Source: Angiostrongylus vasorum (lineage: Eukaryota > Nematoda > Chromadorea > Rhabditida > Metastrongylidae). Taken from it: a stretch of DNA of 64,000 bases. Location of the stretch: NCBI GenBank assembly GCA_018806985.1, contig JADANN010000197.1:141501-205500 (forward strand), read 5' to 3'. The translations under genes were made by a program, and so were the position numbers. The first letter of the stretch is position 1. Every line of letters begins with the position of its first letter. Shown here one piece after another: positions 14,529 to 26,385 of this stretch. The notes under the pieces were generated by a model. That model was not told the origin of the DNA. It was given only the letters and a program-made list of their open reading frames with translations, and made no database searches.

Positions 14529-15007
14529 TTATCGCACCACATTGAAAGCTTTGAATGAAGACGATCGTCTTGACGAACTAGAGATGAATGTGGTCGCGGC
14601 GTCGTAAGAGGATTCATCCGAGAAATGACAGTGGGGTATAAGCAAGCGATTATCGCCATCGCAATATAGGCTAGCGATTGCCGCCGGTGAAGGGGACACT
14701 GAGGGTACCATTTGAGTCCGCAGCATATCGTAGGTGAATTAGGTACATCTGTGAAATATGGGAATTAATGATTACCAGGAAAGATGCTCTGGAACTAATT
14801 TTCGAAGCTTGGATATGAAGCACGTAAAGGAGAAGTATAGGTGGCTTTACAGCGAGCGACAATAGTAAACTGTAGTCTATCGTATAGAGTACGGTCAAAT
14901 TGAAGAACATAATACAATTTCCGAACACTAAATCCCGAATTCGTGTTGGATATTGTTACATTTATACCACTAGGAATGACGAACCTTATGTTAGGATGAT
15001 AAAGCAT
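14529..15007 (-). CDS. candidate minus-strand exons, strand partly ambiguous
   Basis: Two coding-like blocks on the minus strand: 14820-15007 (HPNIRFVIPSGINVTISN, ending SYPSFEN-TAG) and about 14529-14740, after a CATATTTCACAG acceptor, with a Ser-rich frame (SYDAATTFISSSSRRS). The complementary plus strand also has an RNY-rich frame at 14545-14607 (LNEDDRLDELEMNVVAA) with a GTAAGA donor, so the strand of the left block is unresolved. No product recognised. Confidence 0.3.
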
Positions 15008-15214
15008 TGGTTATCGTCTGAAATGGAAGCTACTGTCAATATTTCCACACGTTTTGATGAGAACTAAGCTCTTAACGTGCTGAATAAGAAAGTTGTTAAG
15101 AATTTGTACGAAAGTTAACTTTTACATTTTGGGCTTGAAAAAAATGGCCTACTTAGCTTTCTTATCCTGAGTAATGAGTGCTTATGTTGAACTGAAGATG
15201 TTTTATTTTTCAAG

Positions 15215-17425
15215 GGAAAAAACGACTAAAGTCCTAAGAAAGCCGAAAGAAGTGAACGAAAGCTCGGATTCGAATTCCGATAGTCGAGGTCCGAGATCAG
15301 AACATTTGGCTTGGCTGAAGGCTTGTCGTAAGGGTGACCTAACTGCCTGTAAGAAGCTGTTGGATCATCATCCTAATCTTGTGTATTACGTGCCACCACT
15401 GCATCTGAACTTCTGTGGTGTACACATAGCGACGTTAGGAAAACATTATGATCTCCTGAGATTATTGAAGAATGAAGGCGCAAATTTCAATGCTACAACA
15501 CGGGTAAGTTTTACAAGGATTAATTAAAAATAGCTAAATAACACATGCTTGAAGTACGGACAGAAATGCAGTCACTTTGTACATAACTCCGTTCTTGTTA
15601 CCGTTTACGGGTTAAAGAGGTTTTCCTTGTCTGGTAGGATTATATGGAACATTTGTTCTTCGACGATCCCTTGAAAGTGCAGTAAGAAAATTGAACATTA
15701 GACAAAAACATTGATCGTGAGATGACTGATATCGATTCAGTAGCAAGGAAATGTTGCCATTGGCTTCAGGTGAATGGAAAGTCGTGGTTCTGATCACGTT
15801 ATCCGAAATACTTTCTAATGTAGTACAACAATATCTCTATGTCTAAACTCTACTCTACAACTCTAGGTTCCATGATGTCGTCTACAAGAGCAGTGTAGTA
15901 CAGTAGCGTACTTCATTCATGTGTTACACTGCTACTTCCGGATATGTTGTATAGATATATTGTTTTGTCCTTTTTTTCTATTATGTCAGTACAGATGGTT
16001 TTGTGAAACTATGGTGGAATTCGATTATTTCATAAGTAAATATTATTGCGGTGTTGGTTTAACGGCTGAGATTCTATACACATATGATTAGTTTTAGTCT
16101 GGATATACACCACTTCATTTGGCTGCACAAAATCAGGATCGAGAAATGGTACGAGTTCTCATAGAGGAATATGGTAAGTAGATTAGAATAGGAATGTGCA
16201 CTACAAAATATTATTCTACATAAGGAAGATGAAGAGAGGTAGCGCTTTTTTAGGTTATAAAGTTGCTCTGGTTTTAGTGAGTTGTGAATTTTTGCCTAGG
16301 TTGTTTTAAATGATTAGTGCGTAACAACGTTGCTTCACGTTGAGATACAAAGCTTGTAATTGAAGAGCGGATAAATGGTATGAAATAATTTGAATTAACG
16401 TTAATCGACTACGTTCCTTTTAATGCGTTGTATTTACACTGATCGAGCTTCATGCTACGTAGCGCGGCGCGCTTAGGACCAGCGTTTAGCTTGCTATCCG
16501 CTGGTGTTGACAGTAACGGGTGCGCTTTAGCAAATAGATTAACACCGGTCAATCGGCGCGGCGCTACTGTACACTCCACCGTGTCAGGATTTCTTATAGT
16601 GCTTAACGCTTACTTAACGATATATCACTTCACGTATTGACAGCATTCGGTACGTATGAAAGATAAGCAAACATATAGGATGGGTGCATCAAAAGATGGC
16701 AAACAGATCACTATTGATTGCTACGATAGCAATAATGGAGCCTTTACATAAAATTCCTTCCAATTTCGATTTTAGCAATTTGAGCGCCTTGAAGATGAAA
16801 GAAAGACGTCTGTGGAGGTGTACTGACAGTTAACTAATGTCTGCAAGAGGTTTTTACAGTAGCTAATATTATGCGATGAAAAATCCTGTGCTTTTTAGGA
16901 TAAAAAAGGATAAAGCTCTCGGCATTGATCAATCCCTGAGGGATGCGCCATGCATTCGCCTTCATTAAGTATCGTTGGAGGTGATCGAATGCATATCTGG
17001 CTTTTACAATGATTCGCGGTGGCCTACCGATGTATCGAGCCAGCGTTGCTATCCTCCCAGAGAAGTCTGGTACCAATCTGCCGACACCGGAGGGATGGAA
17101 GGCTTGGTGGACCACGGACGCCGGGATCGGTCCACGTGTGTGCCGCAGTGGCGCCTCCAACCATTGCGCCAAATGCGCCCTCCTGTGCTTGTTACATATA
17201 TAAAATATAAACGTCAAGTCTCCACTTGTTAAGTTATGGCGAAAATGAAATTCTTTATATGCTGGAATGTCACTTTGTCACTTGTTTAGTTCGAACGAAA
17301 GTATTTTGTACTTTTAGGCGTTGACACAACGATTCATGATCTTCTTGGGTATACGTATGAATACTATGCTGATTGGCTCTGCTATCCAGAATACGACGAC
17401 ATGCCTCATCCGTTGATCTATTTCG
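15215..17425 (+). CDS. Sosondowah (SOWAH)-type ankyrin repeat protein, core exons
   Basis: Three exons splice in phase: 15215-15503 (acceptor TATTTTTCAAG, donor GTAAGT), 16098-16173 (acceptor AGTTTTAG, donor GTAAGT) and 17318-17425 (acceptor TACTTTTAG, donor GTTTGT). The first has a polar Ser/Asp linker, then SEHLAWLKACRKGDLTACKK, the helix that opens the ANK block of SOWAH proteins, and a degenerate repeat ending in NEGANFNATTR. The second encodes a textbook ankyrin repeat start, SGYTPLHLAAQNQDREMVRV. The third continues GVDTTIHDLLGYTYEYYADW. The spacing and the GAxxN, GYTPLHLAA, YGxDxxxxDxxGxxxxxY order match the SOWAH family better than generic ankyrin proteins. The N-terminal SOWAH winged-helix domain was not found. 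Ankyrin repeats imply a protein-binding role; nothing further can be said. Confidence 0.72.
16898..17182 (-). mobile_element. family A SINE, nearly full length
   Basis: One of the best copies. On the minus strand it begins with a tRNA-like head (GGCGCAATGGTTGGAGGCGCC for the A-box region; GGACCGATCCC for the B-box region). It runs through conserved blocks (GATAGCAACGCTGGCTCGAT, CAGATATGCATTCGATCACC, GGCGCATCCCTCAGGGATTG) and ends in TTTATCC repeats. It is inserted in the intron between the second and third SOWAH-like exons (16174-17317). Confidence 0.88.
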
Positions 17426-17511
17426 GTTTGTTTGGTTGCTCATTCATTCGCCTGCCTTCGTTTTTTCTTTTCTTGTGTTTCTTTCTCCGAATATGGAGAT
17501 TTGCTTACTAG

Positions 17512-17549
17512 AGCAAGCCTTACGATCCAGTCTAAAGGCTGAGTGGTGA
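17512..17549 (+). CDS. possible short terminal exon of the SOWAH-like gene
   Basis: After the 17425 donor, a short intron ends in TTGCTTACTAG. The next frame joins in phase and reads EQALRSSLKAEW followed by TGA at 17547-17549. An alternative is a donor just before the stop (GAGTG|GTGACA) leading on to the 18.9-19.3 kb exons. Both may occur; I cannot choose. Confidence 0.35.
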
Positions 17550-18942
17550 CAACCTTTTCATTCCATTAATGGACGAATATCTGAAATGCAATGTTTGTAT
17601 ATTTTCCGGACAAAATCGCTTACAATTGTGGAACGCGACTGGTATCGGTCTGTTGTCGCGCTGTGGATGCGGTTGTTGAATTGCGGCTGAAGCGATCTAT
17701 TTGCTTAGCCTTCGTGATTAGCACTGAATCGATGTGAAATACACACATATATACATACAGGCAGAGAGAGAGTCTGATAAAACGAGTAAACGGTGAAGGA
17801 AAATCGTACATGCGACAACTTTGAGGGGTGTGGATCTACTAAGAGCCACGGAATGTAGAGGTTCTGATCACATCTTAAGGAGAGCTAGCTGGCGTATTTA
17901 GGGATCATAACGTTTCTTCAATCACAAAGGTCTTTTGATTCACCCTTTATATCACTATATCCATAATATTAAACTTCTGAACTAAATTGATTTTAGAACG
18001 CATCTTTTTTCTAGGACTTTCTAGGACAAAGGTATTTGGAGCATAGTTCCGTCCGGTTTGGGTGTCACTGAGCTAAATGTTAAATCTTAATTCAAAATGG
18101 AAATCGTTATTGCTGTGTCTCATAGGCTGAGACACACTGTCGACTGATCGATCTTCATCAAGAAGGGAAGTCGATTAATACTAGTACCCAAGTGCGAGCA
18201 GTGATTAATGAGATGCGAAACATGTGCTTAGGTAGCATTAGGACGAGTTTTACTGTGTTGGATTAAAAGAGAGAGGGGGGTGGGGGCAGCATTGTTTGTC
18301 TCACGCTAGTATGACGCTAATCCTCCCTAATTAGAAGCGTTAATATAATCCAGTGGGAAGTACTGTGATAGCTGTGTTCAACAGTTGCATTAGTTTTCGA
18401 ATCGCGAATCACAGTTGGTGAATTGTGGGACATTTTCTGAAAGTTTTGTTGACTTAACTTTCTACCAAAGAATTGGGACTAGAAAAACACGTGACTGGTG
18501 CCTACTCTCCCTTTTCACTGAGTTCCTAGCTCCAGTGATTATTCTGCTTAAATGTAAATGAGTGAGTGTCTTTAACGGTTTATATGAGCCAGTACGTAGT
18601 CGTTGTGACATTCGCTTTTTCTTAAGCAGCTTCTTGTGATTGCACATTGTTTTGATGGTACAAAAGATTTGTGAAACGGGCTGGGAAAAAAAGTTGATGT
18701 CGAGATGAGGACATGGATTTATCGCATAATGTTGCAAAGTTTGTGCAGCTGCCAAACGTGGATGCGACCATATGTGGGCGCAGGCGTCGGTGAATTAGCA
18801 TGTGCCCTTGCACTGTTTATAGTTGATGGTGTTAACGAAAACACTACGTATGTAATCAGTAGGGAGGGAGTGTTGCTGAGCATAATGGGACTGGCTTCAC
18901 CAGGTTTCTCCTAAACGCTGTTTTGAGGTTTTGAGTTCCCAG

Positions 18943-19265
18943 TATGACACTTCACAAGATTGGCGTTCAAATTCGTCAAATGATTGGCTGGAGCGGGAGG
19001 TTACGAAAGGATTCGGTTCCTGATTTTTTAACGAAGAGAGGGACCCAGAGGGAGGTTTTATATTGCAAATATAATCGATTGTTATTTCGAATCGAGCTCA
19101 TCGAGATATTCATCACGACAACATTCAATCGGGTCACAAGAATCACTGGAGTCATCGAAGAATTCTCTTAGTCGTAGTGGCTCATTACGTGAGACAATTA
19201 AAGAATTTTTACATATTCCAACAAAAGGTCTACAGTCACGTACTCCATCTGCTAATCAGTTGTAA
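18943..19265 (+). CDS. candidate C-terminal exons, Ser-rich tail
   Basis: An acceptor (GAGTTCCCAG) at 18942 precedes coding-like sequence (SQDWRSNSSNDWLERE in one frame). From 19032 a second frame is open to TAA at 19263 and reads a clear Ser-rich tail (RQHSIGSQESLESSKNSLSR, then LRETIKEFLHIPTKGL). Joining the two blocks needs either a 49-nt intron (GTTACG to ACCCAG at 18999-19057) or a one-base slip. Strand and position fit the 3' end of the SOWAH-like gene, and a candidate bridging exon lies near 18696-18790 (MDLSHNVAKFVQLPN). The linkage is inferred. Confidence 0.45.
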
Positions 19266-20034
19266 ATTTATGGATTAGCTATAGATTTTGTTCAATTGTT
19301 TTCATACTTGGCTTAATCTTGATAGTATGTAACATACTTATTTACTGTAAGCTAATGGCCAATGAATTTCCAATGTTGTACCATTGTTTTTTATTGCAAG
19401 TATCCATGTCCGATATGGCACTCGATTCTGGGAGCTTAATTTACCTGCAGTATAGCAAACGCCTCTGCAGAAGTAAAGGCTACCGTAGTCCTCTAGGGAC
19501 CACGATAATTGTCTGCGCTTGCGTGCAGGTGGTATGTGTTTCGGTGCAAGCGCTGACCCGTGAAATCGCGAAAGAAGCCGCTGTACGAGCGGTGACATGC
19601 GTACTACAGATAGCATAGATTAGTTGGACGACTGCTGCGATTGATGATGAGGGATTAGGAATTTTTCCTTGATATTTTAAAAATTAGTGGGGCAATTAAT
19701 CTTTAAAAAGCACTTTGAACCATAACGAAGTAGTATGCTCTACAGAATACCAAGAAGAGGCCGATAAGCATTTCCAATACTTGGTAGTACAAGTTGGGTT
19801 TGCTACAAGAGTCCTCACGATTATTTTCGCTTCCGTTCTTTACTGTGTGATTTCCAGGTCCCTATATCATTTTTATGCAATCAACGATGAGCCGAACTTT
19901 CAGTGTTATTCTATTGTAGCATCTAGGAACACCAAAATATCCTGCTGTAGTACCATTACGATTGACGTCATCATGAAATTGTAATCATGTAGTGAGGTGA
20001 GTAGCATCGGTGTACTGGTGTTGATGGGAAGATT

Positions 20035-20685
20035 TCAGCTCCAACTGGCCTTTATCTTTTTAATAATCAGCTTCTTTGTTCGTAAGAATTTCCATGGAGT
20101 CGACGACGAAATGGCGTCAGCATGTCTGCACCGTTTCTTAATTACTACCGGAAATCTATGTTTAATATAATCTGGATCAGGCTGAAGCTTCCCAAGAGGG
20201 CTGAACGACAATGTGGCTTTCAGTGTTGAGCACGATGTAATTAAGTGATGGCGGTAGCTATTTAGCATAATTTCGATCAAAATGCACACGCGTAATAATC
20301 GAGTGCATGAATGACGGGCATTGTGGTTTAAATGAAAATTATATGAAGAAGTCTAGACGAAGAATGACGATCTAGACGTTGCACAGGACACATCTGATGA
20401 GCACGGAGTCGGCGTATTGAAAAATGATCCAGGAAATTCATGGCTGTGTTTTATGGAATGGAGCTGGAACGTGAAAATGTAAAAACTGGGAAGTGAAATG
20501 CTTGATGTATTGTTGTTTAGAACAACAAAAAGTTGCTGTAGGTTCAACAAGATGAGAGTCTGAGCAGCAGCTGCTACATAGGGATACGCGTAGGTTGTGT
20601 ATTCTATCCAGCCGAGGTGGCATAATCCAAAGTTGAGTTCATCTGCTAGATGGTTTTCCTTCGCGGTGGAATCCCTATGCCTTGG
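20035..20685 (-). CDS. long coding exon interrupted by a single TAG, unknown
   Basis: On the minus strand one frame runs from 20685 to a TGA at 20035 with only one stop, TAG at 20355-20353: 110 codons before it and 105 after. Such a run is very unlikely in this AT-rich DNA unless it is or was coding. Features in order: ENHLADELNFGLCHLGWIEY, a hydrophobic/Leu-rich stretch (AAAAQTLILLNLQQLFVVL), a Ser/Pro-rich region, the stop, then a basic C-terminus (KHRFPVVIKKRCRHADA) ending in Lys-rich residues. The plus strand at 20357-20470 also has a short RNY-rich frame, which slightly weakens that part. It follows exons 21238-21489 and 20995-21091 on the same strand. Family unknown. Confidence 0.5.
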
Positions 20686-20994
20686 TTAATATTGAGCCAA
20701 TAAGGCCATGGTATTGCTGGAATTTTTATATCTATCTGGCCTGAAACTAAGGTTTTATATCGTAAATTTTTTTCACTATATCCAACTTAACACTTGAGTT
20801 TGGATGACTTGGAATTTCCGTACACTACTGATATTCCTCACTTTTCGTACATTCTGACCGTAGTAAAGGTACAGCCAGATACAGCAAAGTAAATTCATAG
20901 TCGAATACGTTCATACCGTTTTGTAATTTTAATTGTTCAATGCTTGGGCTAATTAATATCTTTGCTCCGAAAAATTTTCCTGGCTGTATGTCAC

Positions 20995-21489
20995 CTTCAG
21001 TCTAACGGTAGCGAAATCTTCTTGTCTGGTCTCGTCATCATCACATGATACGCGGTATTTCTGTGTGTGATTTCTTATCATGTCAATGAATCTGGGCAAT
21101 GGTGAACGAAGGCTGGATTATCTGAATGTATGTGGCCCTCCAGGAGTAGTCTGCCTCGCGTCGCTTATCGCACGGTTTCATCACGCTCCATAGCCTGTTG
21201 GATGGCGATGTTCACACCCGCCTATTAACAGCCACACTCGGAACTCGGGCTTCGCTGTCGAAAAGCGATGGAAGGGGGTCGGATGAATTCTACGATGATG
21301 GTCATTGGAAACGATTCTGAGGAATGAAATTGAATCGATCATTCTTGGGACTTCGTCTCTTAGTTCATCATCACCGAAACGACCATGAGCAAGCGAATAA
21401 AATGAGAATATCAACAAACTGCAGGACACAAAAGTTCCACAATCCACATTTATCAGATAATGTGATTTTGATCTCGCTGTTAGTACCAT
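20995..21489 (-). CDS. two upstream exons of the 20-21.5 kb minus-strand gene
   Basis: The exon at 21238-21489 starts with ATG (MVLTARSKSHYL). It has a hydrophobic segment (CSLLIFSFYSLA) and an acidic block (GRFGDDELRDEVPRMIDS), with donor GTGTGG or GTGTGA nearby. The exon at 20995-21091 has acceptor CACCATTGCCCAG and reads FIDMIRNHTQKYRVSCDDDE up to LK|GTGACA, with codons strongly RNY. The N-terminus could be a signal or anchor sequence. Joining to the long exon at 20.0-20.7 kb is likely from strand and order, but the phase needs one base. No family recognised. Confidence 0.5.
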
Positions 21490-22212
21490 GCAGCCAAGAA
21501 AGTAAAGAAGGGCAAAAAGAGTAAAATTAAAGGAGATGGGGTTTCACAGGGCCATCGTAGTCCAAGACAACACAACCGGTTCATTTTTCTGAGACTTTCA
21601 TCGTAAGATTCCACACCAACCTCAGGTTTTTTTTTCATTCGGTCCAAATTACGGTGTGTAGTTCGACGTCGAGAAGTTCGGTAATATCAATTTGCCCTCT
21701 AGACTTCCAGCTTTCTTAAGAAGAACCATTGTCTTTGTGGCCGGTCTTGGAGTCCGATCATACAATGAAACACCAGGAGAAAAGGAAAGAAGAGAGTTTC
21801 CCTACTGTGGTAAGATTGAGAAGTTCTGTCCTATAGGTTTCATAATTCTTTGAGTAGTTTGAATTGGTGATCAGCTAATGGATTTAATTGCTGGCTTATT
21901 TTTACGACAAAACTATTCTCCATAAAAGGGGGAATGGATATAAGAACAGAACGTTATAAGGAACCAGCTCATGGTTACAGTGATGATCATAGAAAACAAG
22001 ACCGATCACAGTAAGGAGTTATTTCGGAGGATTTCGAGGTCGAAATTGGTAAAAGAATAGAGAGGGTACGAAAACGTTCTATAACGCGGTCCATTTTGAC
22101 TTGCCCTATAATCAGTGTCCATTTCAGTAATTATCGTAGGCCGACGGGCGGCTGCGTTGCGTCTAAAAAGGACCGTCCCTTTAAGAGTGATGGCAGTGTC
22201 ATGTGCCTTTAA
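21484..22212 (+). CDS. four-exon plus-strand gene, basic protein of unknown family
   Basis: Exon 21484-21602 (acceptor GCTGTTAG, donor GTAAGA) is Lys-rich (AKKVKKGKKSKIKGDG). Exon 21662-21809 reads FDVEKFGNINLPSRLPAFLR and ends at TGTG|GTAAGA. Exon 21929-22010 (ERYKEPAHGYSDDHRKQ) ends at CA|GTAAGG. Exon 22128-22212, after CCATTTCAG, reads NYRRPTGGCVASKKDRPF and stops at TAA. The last three join in consistent phases (1, 2). Between exons 1 and 2 the phase does not match: a T9 run and an in-frame TAG (GPNYGV-stop) at 21659-21661 suggest either a lesion or that GTGTGTAG is the true acceptor. The first exon overlaps the first exon of the minus-strand gene by a few bases. Confidence 0.55.
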
Positions 22213-23719
22213 TAATTCTATTCAATACACATATGGTACACCTTGTTAACTACTCAAAACATACCGCATTAGATCGGTTAGATGAACTGAACGTGGAACA
22301 ATGTTTAATAGAGGGAGGGATCGATGGTTTTCCATCATCATTTATACTTTTTATACATTTATTAGTGAGACCAAAGGGATCTGATATATCATAAAGTCCC
22401 TAATAAAATACTATGACTAAGTCTACGATGATCACTCGAACGTTTTTTTTCATGCGGAAGACTGTCTCTATGTAATAGTCGCTACTGTTCGAAGGAGAGG
22501 ATTGCTGAGATTTCGTAACGGCACGCTTCCAAATGCATAGTACGGTATTAAGTGATAAAGCTGGAGAGTAATGTTAAGAATCGACTGCAAAGGAAAACGT
22601 GGAAGAAAATGGATACACAGGAATCGTAGGAAGATCTTAAGGGAACATCTTTTTGAGGTATTCGTGTTCAACAGGCCCACTTGAATTCATTAGTGAACTC
22701 ATATACATGTCTCACATACCAATGTTGACTACTAAGTAACAGCTGTTGGCCTTGAAAAAAAGAAGTGGAAGACTCATCGAGATAAATGGATGTCGAAGAA
22801 GGAAACTTCAATCTAATTCAACTCATTAATGACTGGCAAAAGTTATGTTCATCAAGTGTTTTTCATCGAGAAATGTGCACTTTATTGAAACGAACATCGT
22901 TCATTGCCTTTAATGAGAAAGCAGTAAAGTGCCTTTTGGTTGCTACTGAAACCGATAGGTAGTGTTGCACACTGTAGTGCTTTTTCATAGAGTTGATCAT
23001 CTCCGGAACTCCCCTTGAAATCAACTTGACTATAAGTCGATTTCATGTTCGCACACAAATGCTACAGTAAGGTGGACATCAAAGAATATAGTAACGGTAA
23101 TTTATTGTAGACGTATGAAATGCCGCATGAAATGTGAGGTAAGAAAACGTCAGTTCACTTTCAGGATACTGTAATGTCTTTATAACATAATATTTACTCG
23201 ATTAACCTACCTATCTCAGTATGAACATTTAAATACTCTAAAAAATAGTTCTATCTTCTACGAAGGTTAGGGCGTAGAGAGGATATGCTATCATTAAAAA
23301 AATCCATGACCCCTGGCCAACCGACTAGTAGAACTCTGTGTGGGATGTTAAGATTTCCAAAAAAAAGTGTTGGAGAAAAAGCCCGTTGTTTTTTTAAAAA
23401 TTATGGGCTTTTCTGAATTAGTCAAGCTTCTGTTTCACTTTACAGTTTTGTATGAGATTGGAGGTTCAAAGTAGTTTACCTAAACATTTTTTTTTCGTTC
23501 ATTAGTTTTGATAAAAGGAAGGTGCAGCTACTTTTGTTTCATTTCCTACATCCATGCACAAAAATCGAACCAGCCGTTATTTGTTCACCGCTTTCTTTGG
23601 ATTTGGTTGTTTTCGTGGAGAAAAAAATCCGACTGGTTGCGTGCAACGATCCAGTACTGGACCGATTAGGTTAAAATTCATCTGCCAAATTTTAGGGCGA
23701 ACTAGTGGAAATCGAATAT
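22213..23719. other. no supported gene
   Basis: Mostly AT-rich noncoding sequence with poly-T runs. A plus-strand frame at 22232-22370 (TALDRLDELNVEQCLIEGG) is weakly coding-like but has no convincing splice sites. Confidence 0.5.
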
Positions 23720-24000
23720 AAAAGGATAAAAGCTCTCGACGTTGATCAATCCCTTAGGAATGCGCTATGCATTCGACTTCATTAAGCATCATTTGGAGGT
23801 GATTGAATGCATATCTGGGTTTTACAATGACTCGCGGTGGCCCACCGATGTATCGAGCCAGTGTTGCTATCCTCCCAGATAAATCTAGTACCAATTTGCC
23901 GACCCAGGAGGGATGGAAGACTTGGTGAGCGATGGGAGTGGCGATCGATTCTACGTGTGTGTTGCAAGGCGCCTCCGACCACTGCGCCACACGCGCCTTT
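23720..24000 (-). mobile_element. family A SINE, nearly full length
   Basis: Minus-strand copy with tRNA-like head GGCGCGTGTGGCGCAGTGG, body blocks as in the 16.9 kb copy, and a tail of TTTATCC type at 23720. It abuts the 3' end of the 24.0-24.3 kb coding-like frame, which runs on into it. Confidence 0.9.
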
Positions 24001-24019
24001 GGAAATCGACTATAATGTT

Positions 24020-24304
24020 GAGAGTACTCTTTATTATTGAGCCAAAATGCAGCAGGAAAAAGTGTCTTTTATATCTGAGGAAGATAACGATTATTTGTTC
24101 TTCATAAATTTCAATGCGCTTTGCTTGTTCTATAATGGAAGTTTCCTTACAGTTGACTTTACCCGTGGAGGTGTTTAGTTTTGGATTTTGAACTATTGAG
24201 CATGGAAATCCACTCTTGGAGCTCTTTAGACGGTCTTGAAACGAAACGAGAAGAGACTTTGTGGTGTACCTTAGAATGTATGTGGATTTCAGATGTGATC
24301 GCAT
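24020..24304 (-). CDS. coding-like exon, unknown
   Basis: A minus-strand frame with coding texture (HLKSTYILRYTTKSLLVSF, NTSTGKVNCKETSIIEQAKR) from 24304 to about 24020, beyond which it continues only by chance into a family A SINE. No donor was fixed. It may be an exon of an unidentified gene or an old retroelement fragment. Confidence 0.3.
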
Positions 24305-24580
24305 TCTAAGTCAGGGGCTCAGTTTAGCTTAACGTAACGAGCGTGACCAAAGTCGCGACTCGTTGATAGCGTTGTGCACATATGTTCGGTTAACATATGT
24401 GGTGATTAATAGGAAGTGCGGAAAGTGTCATAATTGTTTGGATCCGTAACGATTGTCGCCTTCATTTGTGAACGACAACCAACAATAATCGTCACCACTC
24501 TATCAAAACAAGATGATGAGCAAAGAGGCTGACTTGCACGGCTGGAGCATTCCTTTCTTGGTTCGCTAAACATATTATAT

Positions 24581-24829
24581 TTGTGGACAAAAGAGAGTAG
24601 AAGAAGAACTATTAGCCTAGTAGTAGTGTTTGGCCAGCTCTATGCCACCGGAACAACTCGCCGAATTGCTTGCTCTCTTTACTACCGCATTGCCATGAAC
24701 AGTAAAAGTGCAGATCCCTTAGCCAAAAGTATATTGTTGTTCGTGTCCCTCGAACGACCGAAATCTCAAGGAGAAGCTTTGATTTGTGAAGAGGACGAAT
24801 GGGAATTCGCGAAAGCCAGCCTGAGTTAG
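24581..24829 (+). CDS. terminal coding segment, possibly gag-like
   Basis: A plus-strand frame ending in TAG at 24829 with an acidic C-terminus (EEDEWEFAKASLS). An overlapping frame after the acceptor-like GTTTGGCCAG reads MPPEQLAELLALFTTALP, a composition seen at the start of some LTR-retrotransposon gag proteins. A one-base slip near 24690 would join the two. The gag idea is speculative; coding character is moderately supported. Confidence 0.35.
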   Translation: MWTKESRRRTISLVVVFGQLYATGTTRRIACSLYYRIAMNSKSADPLAKSILLFVSLERPKSQGEALICEEDEWEFAKASLS

Positions 24830-25137
24830 TTGGTGATTAACTGGATTAACAGGTGGTGCCGTGGCATGCTTGAGCAGTTTAGAATGTTTTAGCACCTACA
24901 GCAGTAAAAAACGGATTCGCTTCCACCATATTTGAATCTACTGCGCTCCATTTTTGTAGTAGTAGTATTTCTTTTTATTTATTCTTTAGAGCGTTGTTCA
25001 GATCGAAGAGAAATCAGCTATGGATCGCAAATAAGGCCTTGTTTTCAAATTGTTTTTTCATATTCTGATTTTTTCCCAAGGTCGACTTTCCAATAAGTCA
25101 CTATTTATCAACAAATCGATCTTATGCGAAGAGTAAA

Positions 25138-25375
25138 CTACTTTTCTAGGGTGGTAAGGCCACCTGCATAAAGTATTCTACTCTCTTTGGGTGGGCTTAC
25201 GTCGTTATTATTTTTTTCTACGTTTTGTTTTCTGTATGAATCAATGATCACTAAACAAGTGATCATACATGCTGAATAATATTTACCGATATGATTAACA
25301 CCGTTTTCACTGTGTACATCTGACAGCTTAACGTCTACAAGAGACACTACGATTTCTATGAGATGATGACGTCTT
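25138..25375 (-). CDS. coding exon with stop, unknown
   Basis: Open minus-strand frame of 79 codons with strong RNY bias, ending at TAG (GGLTTLEK). It contains VDVKLSDVHSENGVNHIGK, a hydrophobic patch (SACMITCLVII) and a polar Lys/Asn run. It opens after a TAA at 25376 with no clear acceptor. No family recognised. Confidence 0.4.
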
Positions 25376-26385
25376 TAGACTTTCTTAGAGTGTGAATAAC
25401 TCAGCGCACAAACACACGAGCACCACTTGTTTGCACAAATAGATTATGTCTATATGATTTACAGTCTTTATGTGAAATCGCACGTTCGTAGTGAATGTGA
25501 AGAGAACAGACGTTTTTTTTTATCACCAGGGACTGCGCTTAAACTGAGTGGAAGTGAAGCGAGCTGGGGGAGGTAGTGAACAATTGACGATTTTTGGTCT
25601 AATCAAGTGTCATTGTTAAGATTTACCTCCGAAAATCTACGTAAGAAATTTGCTACGCCTGGGACTGATACTTTAAGACGTTATAATGGGACCTGGAACA
25701 AGTTACTCTTTCTCATGACGACTGCGCCGAAGCGGACATGGCGTTTGTGCAGTCAGTGAAACTTTAAGATGACTAAACATTTATTTTGATTTGTTAAAAC
25801 TCAGCTATGGATGGGATTTTCTGCAGAAGATGGAATTTCATGGTGACCATCGACCTATATACGATTTTATTCCTAAGCAGTCTTTCTATTCATATTTTTC
25901 ATAAAGTCTGCTTAACATCTATCATTATCCGCTTTGACAAAGTTGTGAATGTACGCGTTATTATCTACCGTATCCGCCAGCTTTGTATAGAAGTGTTTGC
26001 TGCACAATGCGCATGTCGGCGCACGGTTGAGTGCTATGTTCACACCATCTAGTGAAGAAACGTTAGCATTGCACTTGAAAGTCCGTTACCGTAACGAATG
26101 TGAAGAGGGCTGTTTTCTGATAGAGCGACGTTGAGGCGAGTGGTCCATCACTTGTCGTTTCCAGACTGGTAACTTTTAACAGTGCACGAAAGTTGCGAAT
26201 ACCATAAATCGACCTTGATTATTTATTCCTAGGTCTCTAACAGAATAACTGATACCGACAAGCTGGAATGGAAATTTAGAATCCAACATTTCTCATCGAA
26301 TCTCGCTGGCTGAAATTTATGGCTAAGTGTTCAATAAAACGCTCATGGGATCTCGTTCAAATCGTGTTAAGTACAATGGTCATAT

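Noticed and set aside
16834..17217. Minus-strand 127-codon ORF with an AQWLEAPLRHT segment, and similar ORFs at 23.8, 40.9, 54.4 and 55.6 kb
   Set aside because: The shared peptides come from translating the tRNA-like head and body of family A SINEs; frames are not conserved between copies.
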